Assembly (NCBI RefSeq): GCF_049800915.1
Contig: NZ_JBNAFY010000005.1
Coordinates: 1-64,000, forward strand
Origin: Amaricoccus macauensis_A
GTDB taxonomy: Bacteria > Pseudomonadota > Alphaproteobacteria > Rhodobacterales > Rhodobacteraceae
Length of the DNA stretch: 64,000 nucleotides
Reading direction: 5' to 3'
Within the stretch, counting starts at the first letter, position 1, and each line of letters begins with the position of its first letter. The notes under the pieces are model-generated. The model was not told where the DNA came from and did not search any database. It saw only the letters and a list, made by a program, of their open reading frames with translations. Of this stretch, positions 26,071 to 34,757 are shown in pieces. The translations under genes were made by a program, and so were the position numbers.

Positions 26071-27180
26071 TCAGGGTTGACGTTCGAGAACCTGTTCTGG
26101 GCCTGACCGGTAGGTCAGGCCCTTTTTCTGTCCGGCATCCAGAAACACGTCGGTCATTTCCCTGAGCCGGTCATGGGCCGGGGCCTTGATGCAGACCGGA
26201 TCTGTCGCCGTCGGATCGCCCGCAATCGCCATCGCCTGGCAGCGGCATCCGCCGAAATCCTTCAGCTTGCGCTCGCAGGACCGACAGGGCTCCTGCATCC
26301 AGTCCGTGCCGCGAAACGCGTTGAACGCAGCACCGCGATACCAGATCTCGGCGAGCGGCTTCTCGCGTACGCTATCGAACGTGAGGCTCGGGATCGTCTG
26401 CGCCGCATGGCAGGGCAGTACCACGCCATCGGGCGCGACATTGAGCCCGGTCGAACCCCACCCGCCCATGCAGGTCTTGGGGTATTTCGCGTGGTAATCC
26501 GCCGGCACGTAGTCGATCACCAGCACGCCCTTCAAACGCTCTCGGGCCTCACGCACGACGGCACTCGCCTCCCGCGCCTGGTCGAGCGAGGGAACCAGCG
26601 TCTCGCGGTTGAGCATCGCCCAGCCGTGGAACTGCACCGTGGCAACCTCGATCCGTCGCGCCCCCATCGCCACTGCCATGTCGAGCGCATCGGGCAACTG
26701 GTGCATGTTCTCGCGGTGCATGACGAAATTGAGCGTCAGCGGGATGTCCCGCGCGCCGATCCATTCGGCCACCGCCATCTTGCGCGCATAGCCGCCCCGA
26801 TAGCCGCCGATCCGGTCGGCCATCGCCGCATCGGTGCCCTGAAGCGAAAGCTGGATGTGATCGAGCCCGGCCTCGTCGAGCTGGCCCAGCCGCCGTTCGG
26901 TCAGGCCGATCCCGGAGGTAATAAGATTGGTGTAGAGCCCCGCCTCGCGCGCCGCCGCGACAAGCTCGATGATATCGCGCCGCGACACCGGTTCGCCGCC
27001 CGAGAGATGCAGCTGCAACACGCCAAGCTCTGCCGCCTGCCAGAACACATCCACCCAGGTTTCCGTGTCGAGCTCGGTGTCCTTGCGCGCAAGCTCCACC
27101 GGGTTGGAGCAGTAGGGACAGGATAGCGGACAGCGGTGGGTCAGTTCCGCCAGCATGGCAATGGGGGGCTGCACGGTCAT
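26071..27180 (-). CDS. pqqE: PQQ biosynthesis radical SAM protein PqqE
   Basis: A 369-residue radical SAM enzyme that makes the C-C crosslink between the Glu and Tyr side chains of the PqqA peptide, the first step of pyrroloquinoline quinone synthesis. The CxxxCxxC cluster site is CPLSCPYC at about residues 19-26. The SPASM region has CMGGWGSTG, VLPCHAAQ, and the Cys-rich CRSCERKLKDFGGCRC with a final CIKAP. It starts at ATG 27180, overlapping the pqqD stop by four bases. It is the last gene of the operon, and a plus-strand terminator lies inside its 3' end. Confidence 0.96.
   Translation of the reverse strand: MTVQPPIAMLAELTHRCPLSCPYCSNPVELARKDTELDTETWVDVFWQAAELGVLQLHLSGGEPVSRRDIIELVAAAREAGLYTNLITSGIGLTERRLGQLDEAGLDHIQLSLQGTDAAMADRIGGYRGGYARKMAVAEWIGARDIPLTLNFVMHRENMHQLPDALDMAVAMGARRIEVATVQFHGWAMLNRETLVPSLDQAREASAVVREARERLKGVLVIDYVPADYHAKYPKTCMGGWGSTGLNVAPDGVVLPCHAAQTIPSLTFDSVREKPLAEIWYRGAAFNAFRGTDWMQEPCRSCERKLKDFGGCRCQAMAIAGDPTATDPVCIKAPAHDRLREMTDVFLDAGQKKGLTYRSGPEQVLERQP
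26099..26127 (+). terminator. Rho-independent terminator inside antisense pqqE
   Basis: A perfect 10-bp stem GGGCCTGACC (26099-26108) and GGTCAGGCCC (26113-26122), loop GGTA, followed directly by TTTTT on the plus strand. It lies within the 3' coding end of pqqE. It would stop plus-strand transcripts from the small ORF or the xthA-hydratase-kinase unit. Confidence 0.85.
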
Positions 27181-27458
27181 GGTCCCACCTCCAGAATGCG
27201 CCGCTCCGCCAGCGCCTCGATGAATTCGCCGCTGTCTCGGGCCACGTCCTCGATGGGCGCCCCGAAACTTTCGGCCAGATCGCGGGTGATCGCGCCGAAA
27301 TCGCGGGTGCCATCGATCCGCGAGAGGATCGCATGGCCGATCTGATCGAGCGCGATGGCGCGTTCCGGCGCAAGCAGCACCCAACCGCCCCGCACCCTGT
27401 CCTCATGCAGCCGCACGCCCCTCGGCATCCGCGGCACGCTCTGGGCCGCGAGGCTCAT
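27177..27458 (-). CDS. pqqD: PQQ peptide chaperone PqqD
   Basis: A 93-residue RiPP recognition element protein that binds the PqqA precursor peptide and presents it to PqqE. Visible family blocks are PRGVRLHEDRVRGGWVLLAPE and the winged-helix-like DQIGHAILSRIDGTRDFGAI. It overlaps pqqC and pqqE by four bases on either side, indicating translational coupling. Length is normal for the family. Confidence 0.94.
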   Translation of the reverse strand: MSLAAQSVPRMPRGVRLHEDRVRGGWVLLAPERAIALDQIGHAILSRIDGTRDFGAITRDLAESFGAPIEDVARDSGEFIEALAERRILEVGP

Positions 27459-28207
27459 TGTGCCGCCGCTTTCGCAGCCATCCCCTGTCCCGGTTGCCAG
27501 GCTCCGGGCGGAATGCGCGCGGGCGAAACGTAAGCCGCGTCAAGCGCATCGAGCTGCGACCAGAGCACATCGGTCTTGAAGGTGAGCGCCGCCGCCGCCG
27601 CATCCTGCTTCTCTTGCGTGTCGGCATGATCGAGCACCCAGGCCAGCCCGAAGGCCACGTCCTTGGGAGCCTCGTTCAGCCGGTTGCGGAAATAGGACAG
27701 GCTGCTGTCATCGGCGAAGTCGTAGTTCTGAAGCAAGCCCTCGATCCGGGCCGCATGGATCGCGGGGGCGAAGAGCTCGGTGAGCGAGGCCGCGACCGCC
27801 TCCAGCAAAGTCTTGTCGCGCACGAACCGGACGTAGGCGTCCACCGCGAAGCGCGTCGCGGGGAGAACCCCTTGGGTGCTCGCCACGTAGTCGGGGTCGA
27901 GCCCAACCGCTTCCGCCAGCCGAAGCCAGCGCCGAATGCCGCCCTCGTTGCCCTCGCGCCCGTCGTGATCCTCGATGCGCGACCGCCAGGCCCGGCGCAG
28001 ATCCGGATCCTCGACCCGGCTCATGAAGGCCGCATCCTTCATCGGAATGCGCGCCTGGTAGTAGAAACGGTTGATCACCCAGGCCCGCACCTGGTCGGGC
28101 GTGCATTGCCCGCCATGGAGCCGGTGATGAAACGGATGCTTGTCGTGGTAGCGCTCGGCGCCGATCTGGCGCAGCCTGGCCTCGAATGCCTCGCGAGACT
28201 GGGTCAT
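27455..28207 (-). CDS. pqqC: Pyrroloquinoline-quinone synthase PqqC
   Basis: A 250-residue cofactorless oxidase that performs the final ring closure and eight-electron oxidation to PQQ. Family blocks: RYHDKHPFHHRLHGGQCTPDQVRAWV, NRFYYQARIPMKDA, EDHDGREGNEGGIRRWL and a C-terminal YFRNRLNEAPKDVAFGL. The start is the ATG at 28207, which gives an ATGA overlap with pqqB; the longer frame to 28243 is not needed. Confidence 0.96.
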   Translation of the reverse strand: MTQSREAFEARLRQIGAERYHDKHPFHHRLHGGQCTPDQVRAWVINRFYYQARIPMKDAAFMSRVEDPDLRRAWRSRIEDHDGREGNEGGIRRWLRLAEAVGLDPDYVASTQGVLPATRFAVDAYVRFVRDKTLLEAVAASLTELFAPAIHAARIEGLLQNYDFADDSSLSYFRNRLNEAPKDVAFGLAWVLDHADTQEKQDAAAAALTFKTDVLWSQLDALDAAYVSPARIPPGAWQPGQGMAAKAAAQ

Positions 28208-29103
28208 AGCGTGATCTCCATGCCGTCCTGCGCGATCCGCCACCCGGCGGCTTCGGCCTCGGCGCGCTCAGGCGACACTGGCCGCAGAACGGGATTGGTG
28301 TTGTTCATGTGAACGAAAATCTTCCGGGCAATCCCCATCTCCGCCATCGCGGCAATCGAACCCTCCGGCCCGCTCATCGAGATATGCCCCATGCGCCGCC
28401 CGGTCTTGGTGCCAACCCCCGTGCGCTGCATTTCATCGTCGGTCCAGAGCGTGCCATCGAAAAAGAGGAGATCCGCACCCCGAATGCGATCCGCCAGCCG
28501 CTCCGTCACCAGCGCGCAGCCGGGAATGTAGAAGATGCGCTCCGGCCCGCAGACAAGCTCGACACCCACGGTCTGCTCACCTTCCAGATCGGTCTGCACC
28601 TCGGCCGCCTCCATGTAGAGCGGAACCTTGCCCGGCACGGGAAAGAGTGTCGCCTCCATTCCCTCCAGCAGGTCAAACGGCGTTCCCACCTCGATGGACT
28701 GTCGCGAGACCTTCTCCGCCGAAAGCGCATCGAAGATCGGATTGGCCGACAGAACCCCGTGGATTTCCCCGGTCGCGAACAATGTGAAAGGCTGCTGCTC
28801 CCGCAACGAAAGGAGCCCCGCCACATGGTCGATGTCGCCATTCGTAAGGAGCACCGAGCGGATCGGACTTTTCCGCGGCCCGGTGGGATGCAGACAGGCA
28901 TTCGCCGCGATCTGCTCGCGAATGTCGGGCGAGGCATTCAGCACCGCCCAGGTCTCGCCGTCGGCGCTCACCGCAAGCGAGGACTGAGTGAGGGATGGGA
29001 TCGCCCCGGACCGGGCCAACCCGCAATTTTCACAGCCGCAGTTCCACTGGGGCAGACCCCCGCCGGCTGCGGCGCCTAATACGCGTGCGCGGAATGCCAT
29101 CAT
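28204..29103 (-). CDS. pqqB: PQQ biosynthesis protein PqqB
   Basis: A 299-residue metallo-beta-lactamase-fold protein proposed to hydroxylate the Tyr part of the PQQ precursor. The typical beginning (RARVLGAAAGGGLPQWNC) and the N-terminal Cys pair CGCENCGLAR fit PqqB. The metal-site region is NGDIDHVAGLLSLREQQP, with a later VHMNNTNPVL. It lies 20 bases after pqqA and overlaps pqqC by four bases. Confidence 0.95.
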   Translation of the reverse strand: MMAFRARVLGAAAGGGLPQWNCGCENCGLARSGAIPSLTQSSLAVSADGETWAVLNASPDIREQIAANACLHPTGPRKSPIRSVLLTNGDIDHVAGLLSLREQQPFTLFATGEIHGVLSANPIFDALSAEKVSRQSIEVGTPFDLLEGMEATLFPVPGKVPLYMEAAEVQTDLEGEQTVGVELVCGPERIFYIPGCALVTERLADRIRGADLLFFDGTLWTDDEMQRTGVGTKTGRRMGHISMSGPEGSIAAMAEMGIARKIFVHMNNTNPVLRPVSPERAEAEAAGWRIAQDGMEITL

Positions 29104-29123
29104 GCCCTCCGCGCGTCAGCCAT

Positions 29124-29219
29124 TCAGAACAGGACGTCCTGATCGTCCTCTGCGGGGCCGTACATGTTGATTTCCATGCCGCAACTTACTTCGCGCAGAG
29201 CAGGTTTGGTCCAGGCCAT
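29124..29219 (-). CDS. pqqA: PQQ precursor peptide PqqA
   Basis: A 31-residue ribosomal peptide, MAWTKPALREVSCGMEINMY followed by an acidic tail ending DVLF. The conserved Glu and Tyr that become PQQ are Glu16 and Tyr20 in the EINMY segment, with the usual three-residue spacing. GGAGGA precedes the ATG. Short genes such as this are easily missed by gene finders. It is the first gene of a full pqqABCDE operon. Confidence 0.95.
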   Translation of the reverse strand: MAWTKPALREVSCGMEINMYGPAEDDQDVLF

Positions 29220-29268
29220 TATAGTTCCTCCGGTTGGTTCGATCAGATTCTTCTGCATCAGTAAGCGA

Positions 29269-29298
29269 AGTATATGGATCGTCCCTCCGATCCGGCAA
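29269..29298 (-). promoter_or_regulatory. Candidate pqqA promoter with internal inverted repeat
   Basis: On the minus strand, TTGCCG (-35 type) and TATACT (-10 type) are 18 bases apart, about 50 bases before the pqqA ATG. The spacer contains GGATCG-N6-CGATCC (29276-29293), a dyad placed where a repressor would block RNA polymerase. Confidence 0.5.
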
Positions 29299-29370
29299 CA
29301 TCAATTCCCACAGACAATGCCTAGACATTGGTCGCAGCGCAGATCGCCGCGCATCGCGAGGCCCGACCCG

Positions 29371-29973
29371 TCACTCCGCAAGCGGCGCGAGCTCGAGAAA
29401 ATCGTCCAAGCTCAGACGCTTGAGGCAATAGTCCGGCGCAAGGCCGAGCCCGAGCGGATCGGCCACATTCTGCGCCCCGTCGACCGATTGCACGCTGAGA
29501 CCCCCGCCCGTCCCGCCGAGGTCGCAGTCCTCACCCTGCACCGACAGCCCCGGTTCGAGTCGCGCCGTGATCGTGAAACTGCAGGAGCGCAGGACGCCCT
29601 CCGACGAAGGCGCGATATCGCCGCAAAGCGCCGATCCCGCGCGGAACTGCTTCACCCCGAAGACGAGACCCTCTCCCTCCGCCCGCCAGGCACCCATCGT
29701 CGTGCTCTCGAAATCATTGGCCGTCACCAGACCCGTTTCGGCGTCGATCGGTTCGTCGTGGCCCTCTTCGGCCCCGAAGATCACCGCTCCGTCCGCCTCG
29801 AAGGCAACCATGAGCCCCTCGCGCACCGCGCCACTCGGCAGGTTGAGCACCACAAACCCGTGATAGACACCGGCAAGATTGGAACCCGCCCCCTGGGCGT
29901 GGACGAGGACCGGCGTGCCGCATGGGCCGGCGGCAAAGGCGGAAAGGGCAAGGATTTTCGTGACAGAGGTCAT
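29371..29973 (-). CDS. Secreted protein of unknown function
   Basis: A 200-residue protein with an N-terminal signal peptide (MTSVTKILALSAFAAG to about VHAQG). The mature part looks all-beta: AGVYHGFVVLNLPSG, VAFEADGAVIFGAEEG, FTITARLEPGLSVQG. It has four Cys residues after the signal, suggesting disulfides in the periplasm. No named family is recognised. It is encoded upstream of pqqA on the same strand, separated by the pqq promoter region, so a link to PQQ-dependent oxidation is only positional. Confidence 0.65.
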   Translation of the reverse strand: MTSVTKILALSAFAAGPCGTPVLVHAQGAGSNLAGVYHGFVVLNLPSGAVREGLMVAFEADGAVIFGAEEGHDEPIDAETGLVTANDFESTTMGAWRAEGEGLVFGVKQFRAGSALCGDIAPSSEGVLRSCSFTITARLEPGLSVQGEDCDLGGTGGGLSVQSVDGAQNVADPLGLGLAPDYCLKRLSLDDFLELAPLAE

Positions 29974-30100
29974 GTTTCAGGCTCCAGGATGCGCGCGTCG
30001 AACTCCTGCGCTTGAACTGCAATCCCATCGCGCCGGAAAACCGGACACGAGGCAGCGACACGCCCTCACTCTACCACGAAACCGGAAACCGCAAACCGCC

Positions 30101-31915
30101 CTACTGGTGCAGCGTCAGCTTCTCGTCCGCCCGGTGCCGCCCGATCATGATTGCGGCCATCACGAGCCCCACGTGACTGAAGGCCTGCGGGAAATTGCCG
30201 AGCATCTGGCCCTTGTGTGGATCGTATTCCTCGGCGAGCAACCCGAGATCATTCGCAATTGCCAACAGCCGCGAGAAAAGCTCCTCCGCATCCTCGATCC
30301 GCCCGAGCAGCGCATAGACCTCCACGAGCCAGAAGGAGCAGAGCAGGAACGCGCCCTCATGGCCGTCGAGCCCGTCATGCCCGTCGGTCTGGTAGCGCAG
30401 CAGGAAACCGTCGCGCATCAGCTCGCGCTCGATGGCCTCCACCGTTCCGACGATGCGCGGGTCGGTCGGCGGCAGGAACCCCACAAGCGGCAGCATGAGC
30501 AGGCTCGCATCGACCGTGGTGCTGCCGTAGTACTGGGTGAAGGTGCCCAGTTCCGCATTGTATCCCTTCTCGCAGACCTGCACGCGCACCTCGTCGGCAA
30601 GCCCTCGCAGCCAGACCTCCTCATCATGGTCGCCCGCGGCCTTCGCGGCCTTCGAGGCATGATCGAACCCGACCCAGGCCATGACCTTGGAATAGACGAA
30701 ATGCTGCGGATCGCCGCGCACCTCCCAGATACCCTCGTCCGGCTCGCGCCAGCGTTCGGCGAGGAATTTCATCACCACCTTGCGGTATTCCTCCTGCCGG
30801 TGGTGACGCGGCAGCCCGCGCCGGGTGGCGAGCGCCAGAACATCCGCCACCTCGCCATAGACATCGAGCTGGAACTGGTCCGCGGCCGCATTGCCGACAC
30901 GCACCGGCTTCGAGTTGGCAAATCCCGGCAGCCAGTCCACTTCCCACTCGGTCAGCACGCGTTCGCCCGCGAGCCCGTACATGATCTGGAGCTGGTCGGG
31001 CGAGCCCGCCACGGCCCGGATCAGCCAGTTGCGCCAGGCCTCTGCCTCGCGCCGCAACCCGCATTCGAGAAAGGCTTGAAGCGTGAAGGCGCTGTCGCGC
31101 AGCCAGCAGAACCGGTAGTCCCAGTTCCTCACGCCGCCCATCTCCTCGGGCAGCGAGGTGGTTGCCGCCGCGGCAATCCCGCCTGACGGGATGTAGGTCA
31201 GCGCCTTGAGCGTCAACAGCGAGCGCATCACGTTGTCCTGCCACTTCTTGGGCAGCTTGCGCGGCAGGCGGATCCGATCGGTGAAGGCATCCCAATAGGC
31301 CCGCGTCGATTCCAGCGCTTTCTGCGCGGGGGGCGGCTTTGCCACGCCACCGAAGGAAGGCCCGTGCGACAGCACGAAATTGCGCACCTCCCCCTCGGCC
31401 ACGGTGAAATGGCCGACCGTGTGCAGATCCTCGCCATGCAGTTCCACGTCCGAGTGCAGGATGTAGAGATCCGGCCCGGCAATCGCGTGCCACTCCCGCG
31501 GCCCGTCATGCTCCACCCACGGCACGGTGCGGCCATAATCCGCCCGGATGCAGAGATCGCAATCCATCGCCACCCGACCCTCGATCCCTTCGACCTTGCG
31601 GATGATGGTCGGCGGCCCCTCCGGCATGGACATGAAATCGACCACGCGCACCGTCCCGGTATCGGTTTCGTGGATCGTCTCGAGGATCATGGTGAAAGGC
31701 TCGTAGGAGCGCGTGGTGCGCGCCTTGCCGGCGGGCGCAATCAGCCAGCGACCGTTCTCGCGCGTTCCCAGCAATGCCGCGAAACAGGCCGGGCTGTCGA
31801 GCCGCGGCCAGCAGAGCCAGTCGATGGACCCGCTTTTGGAAACCAGCGCGCAGGAGCGCCCGTCCGCAATCAGCCCGTAATCCCCGATTGATCTGGTCGG
31901 TACTTGCACATTCAT
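30101..31915 (-). CDS. Glycoside hydrolase family 15 protein (glucoamylase/trehalase-like)
   Basis: A 604-residue cytoplasmic GH15 protein. The N-terminal beta-sandwich contains IGDYGLIADGRSCALVSKSG and SIDWLCWPRLDSPACF; the (alpha/alpha)6 barrel has the hallmark VRNWDYRFCWLRDSAFTLQA at ~255-275 and the late EEYDPHKGQMLGNFPQAFSH. Bacterial proteins of this type hydrolyse alpha-glucans or trehalose. There is no signal peptide and no sugar-metabolism neighbour, so the substrate is uncertain. It is a single gene with about 265 bases of AT-rich upstream DNA. Confidence 0.9.
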   Translation of the reverse strand: MNVQVPTRSIGDYGLIADGRSCALVSKSGSIDWLCWPRLDSPACFAALLGTRENGRWLIAPAGKARTTRSYEPFTMILETIHETDTGTVRVVDFMSMPEGPPTIIRKVEGIEGRVAMDCDLCIRADYGRTVPWVEHDGPREWHAIAGPDLYILHSDVELHGEDLHTVGHFTVAEGEVRNFVLSHGPSFGGVAKPPPAQKALESTRAYWDAFTDRIRLPRKLPKKWQDNVMRSLLTLKALTYIPSGGIAAAATTSLPEEMGGVRNWDYRFCWLRDSAFTLQAFLECGLRREAEAWRNWLIRAVAGSPDQLQIMYGLAGERVLTEWEVDWLPGFANSKPVRVGNAAADQFQLDVYGEVADVLALATRRGLPRHHRQEEYRKVVMKFLAERWREPDEGIWEVRGDPQHFVYSKVMAWVGFDHASKAAKAAGDHDEEVWLRGLADEVRVQVCEKGYNAELGTFTQYYGSTTVDASLLMLPLVGFLPPTDPRIVGTVEAIERELMRDGFLLRYQTDGHDGLDGHEGAFLLCSFWLVEVYALLGRIEDAEELFSRLLAIANDLGLLAEEYDPHKGQMLGNFPQAFSHVGLVMAAIMIGRHRADEKLTLHQ

Positions 31916-32181
31916 GGGCAGACTGCCTCTTTCTCAACATACTCGGGCACAGACTTCCCGAAAGAAACGGGGTTCACAAGACCTTGGGGGGGGAACCTTT
32001 CCAAACTGTTCGCTTTTCGAGCATACGGCGCGCGTCGGTTGCAATCCGAACACAATGAGAAACCTGCACCCGCGATCCTGCCTCAACCTCACACTCTGCC
32101 CGGAAATCCGTTCCCGAACGGTAGTTTCTCCGGCATGATACCGGGTCGGCCGGGGGTGCCTAACCGTGCTTCCCGCGACTC

Positions 32182-32511
32182 TCAATCCACGTGGAACACC
32201 TCTTCCATCGGCGCCCACCATTCCCCCTCCTTGGCGGAGGAAAGTGGCGCCTGGCACGGGTTGCAGTAGGTCCACCAGCGCTGCGTCTCGGGATCGGCGG
32301 CCATCTTGGCCTCGTCCGCTGCCCAATCCGACCCATGGTATTCGAAATGGGCGAACAGCAGGTTCTCCGGCTCGCGGAGATAGATCGTGTAGTTGCGGAT
32401 GTTGCACTCCGCGATCTTCGCCAGCACCCCGGGCCAGACATCCGCATGCAGCCGCTTGTATTCCTCGATCTTCTCGGCGTTCACGCCGATCACCTTGCCC
32501 ATTCGAACCAT
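32182..32511 (-). CDS. rhaM: L-rhamnose mutarotase family protein
   Basis: A 109-residue dimeric alpha/beta-barrel protein of the RhaM/RhaU family, which interconverts sugar anomers (L-rhamnose, or L-fucose in relatives). Markers are GKVIGVNAEKIEEYKRLHAD, VWPGVLAKIAECNIRNYTIYL and the C-terminal WWAPMEEVFHVD. The start at ATG 32511 follows GGGAGCTGAC; the frame to 32547 is a longer alternative. It is divergent from a lactonase-like amidohydrolase, which supports a deoxy-sugar oxidation role. Confidence 0.85.
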   Translation of the reverse strand: MVRMGKVIGVNAEKIEEYKRLHADVWPGVLAKIAECNIRNYTIYLREPENLLFAHFEYHGSDWAADEAKMAADPETQRWWTYCNPCQAPLSSAKEGEWWAPMEEVFHVD

Positions 32512-32661
32512 GTCAGCTCCCCCTGCACTCTTTCTGTCTCGCGCCATATACCAGTGCGATCAATGCCTTCTGTCCCCGAGCGTAGTTGAATCGCCGCGCG
32601 ACACAAGGGGCGGGATGCGCTAGACAGACTGCAACGAACGAAGGTACGAAGGGGAGGAACC

Positions 32662-33522
32662 ATGCACGAAACCAAAGGCGCGCCCGAGGAGATTCTCGAC
32701 ACGCATCTGCATCTGATCGACCGGGTGCGGCTCGACTACTCTTGGCTCAGGGGCGCAGGCCCGCTCGACCGCGACTGGACGCTGGAGGCCTACGCAGCGG
32801 AGGCCCGCCGCATCGGGATCGGTGCCGCGATCCACATGGAGGTTGATGTCGATCCCGAGTATATCACCGCCGAAACCGCCTGGATCGAGGAACTCGCCGC
32901 AAGCGGCATCTTCCCCATTGCCGGGATCATCTCCTCCTGCCGCCCCGAACTGCCCGGGTTCGAGGCGGAAATCGAGCGCGCCCAAAGCCGCTCTGCCGTG
33001 GTCGGGTTCCGGCGCATCCTGCACGAGGTGCCCGATGACGTCTCGCAGACCGAAACCTTCCGCGCAAACATCCGCAAGCTCGGCGCAGCCGGCCTGCCCT
33101 TCGACATCTGCATGCTCGCGCGCCAGCTTCCGCTCGCCATCGAACTGATCGACAGCGCCCCCGAAACCCGCTTCGTGCTCGATCACTGCGGCGTTCCCGA
33201 CATCGGGGGCGGCGAGTGGGACAGCTGGGCCACCAACATCCGCGAAATCGCCAGGCGCCCCAACACCTTCGCCAAGCTCTCGGGCGTCATCGCCTATGGC
33301 GGACCGGACTGGACGCTCGCCGAAATCTCCCGCTACGTCTCCCATGTCATCGACTGCTTCGGCCCCGCGCGGCTCTGCTGGGGCGGTGACTGGCCGGTCT
33401 GCACGAAGGGCGGCGGCCTCTCCACATGGGTGGCAGCCAGCCGGGCAATCATGGCATCCCTGAGCGCCGAGGAACGCGCCCGGATCTGGCAGGGCACCGC
33501 ACGGGATATCTGGAACCTCTAG
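32662..33522 (+). CDS. Amidohydrolase-2 family lactonase (rhamnono-/fucono-lactonase-like)
   Basis: A 286-residue TIM-barrel metal-dependent hydrolase. It begins EILDTHLHLIDR with the HxH metal pair and has the late FVLDHCGVPDIGGG (His) and WGGDWPVC (Asp), the pattern of COG3618 lactonases acting on L-rhamnono-, L-fucono- or 2-pyrone-type lactones. The adjacent mutarotase and the FAH-family enzyme suggest a nonphosphorylated deoxy-sugar pathway. GGGGAGG precedes the ATG. The stop is six bases from that of the convergent FAH gene. Confidence 0.85.
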   Translation: MHETKGAPEEILDTHLHLIDRVRLDYSWLRGAGPLDRDWTLEAYAAEARRIGIGAAIHMEVDVDPEYITAETAWIEELAASGIFPIAGIISSCRPELPGFEAEIERAQSRSAVVGFRRILHEVPDDVSQTETFRANIRKLGAAGLPFDICMLARQLPLAIELIDSAPETRFVLDHCGVPDIGGGEWDSWATNIREIARRPNTFAKLSGVIAYGGPDWTLAEISRYVSHVIDCFGPARLCWGGDWPVCTKGGGLSTWVAASRAIMASLSAEERARIWQGTARDIWNL

Positions 33523-33528
33523 CGCCCT

Positions 33529-34668
33529 TCACCCAAGAAGCCCCCGCGCCGCGAGATTGGCCATCAGGGCGCGGGCCCCGAACCACCAGGGCGCGCAATC
33601 GGTGCAGAGCCGCACGGTATTGGTCAGCGTGCCGAGCCCCGGCGCGGAAATGCGTACCACATCACCCAGCTCGTGGGTGAACCCCTCACCGGGCAGCTTC
33701 CGATCCGCCACGGGCGCGAACAGCGTGCCGAGATAGAGCATCAGCCCGTCGGGATACTGGTGATGCCGCCCGATGGTCTGGGCCACCAGATCCTCGGGTG
33801 CGCGGCTGATCTCGGCCATGGAGGAATGACCCCGCATCTCGTAGCCGTCCGGGCCGCGCACCGTCACGGTCAGCTCCAGGTCCCGAATGGCCTCGATCCC
33901 GAAGCCGTCATCGAAGAGCCGGATCATCGGCCCGATCGCGGCAGACGCGTTGTTGTCCTTCGCCTTGCCCAGCAGCAGCGCCGAGCGCCCCTCCACATCG
34001 CGCAGGTTGACGTCATTGCCCAGGCTTGCCCCCACGATGCGCCCCGTGGAGGCAACCGCCAGCACCACCTCGGGCTCGGGGTTGTTCCAGGTCGAGATCG
34101 GGTGCAGCCCCACATCCGCCCCTGGCCCCACGGCGGAGAGCGGCTGCGCCTTGGTGAAGACCTCCGCATCCGGCCCGATCCCCACCTCGAGATACTGGCT
34201 CCAGAGCCCTTCTTCCTGCAAGGCCGCCTTCACCCGCGCGGCCTCATCGGAGCCGGCCCGCAGGTTGCGCAGCGAACGTCCGATCAACCCGCCGATCCGG
34301 TTCCGGATCGCCTCCGCCCGCGAAGGATCGCCCGCCGCGCGCTCCTCGATGACCCGCTCGATCATCGACCGCGCGAAGGTCACACCGCAGGCCTTGATCG
34401 CCTGAAGATCGCAGGGCGCCAGAAAATGAAGCGCTGCCGCATCCCCTACGCGCGCCGATGCGATCTCCTCCAGCGCTCCCAGATCCCGTCCCGGCGCGGA
34501 TCGCACGTAGCCCGCCGGATCGTCCATCTCGCAGATATCGCGCACCAGCGGCGCAGCGGCGGAGGTGATGTCGATGACCCGGCCCTCGCGCAGGGTCACG
34601 ACCGCAGGCCCCCGCACCTCCGGCAGCCAGACACGGCCCAGCCATGTTCCCGTCATGTCGTCGATCAT
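33529..34668 (-). CDS. Fumarylacetoacetate hydrolase family protein (GguC/AraD1-like)
   Basis: A 379-residue FAH-superfamily enzyme. The metal-binding block NNPEPEVVLAVASTG (Glu-x-Glu) and GNDVNLRDVEGRSALLLGKAKDN (Asp, Lys) are intact. The length and N-terminal domain match the GguC/AraD1 type, associated with pentose and deoxy-sugar oxidation, where such enzymes dehydrate or cleave 2-keto-3-deoxy acids. The start at 34668 follows GGGGAGGGG. It is convergent with the lactonase-like gene and is likely the later step of the same pathway. Confidence 0.85.
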   Translation of the reverse strand: MIDDMTGTWLGRVWLPEVRGPAVVTLREGRVIDITSAAAPLVRDICEMDDPAGYVRSAPGRDLGALEEIASARVGDAAALHFLAPCDLQAIKACGVTFARSMIERVIEERAAGDPSRAEAIRNRIGGLIGRSLRNLRAGSDEAARVKAALQEEGLWSQYLEVGIGPDAEVFTKAQPLSAVGPGADVGLHPISTWNNPEPEVVLAVASTGRIVGASLGNDVNLRDVEGRSALLLGKAKDNNASAAIGPMIRLFDDGFGIEAIRDLELTVTVRGPDGYEMRGHSSMAEISRAPEDLVAQTIGRHHQYPDGLMLYLGTLFAPVADRKLPGEGFTHELGDVVRISAPGLGTLTNTVRLCTDCAPWWFGARALMANLAARGLLG

Positions 34669-34757
34669 GGCCCCTCCCCAATGCGCCGTTCATCCCGGTC
34701 CTCCCCTCGATAGATCACGGAGGGCGACAGGAAAACCGCGCTGAAGGTGGCAGGGCG

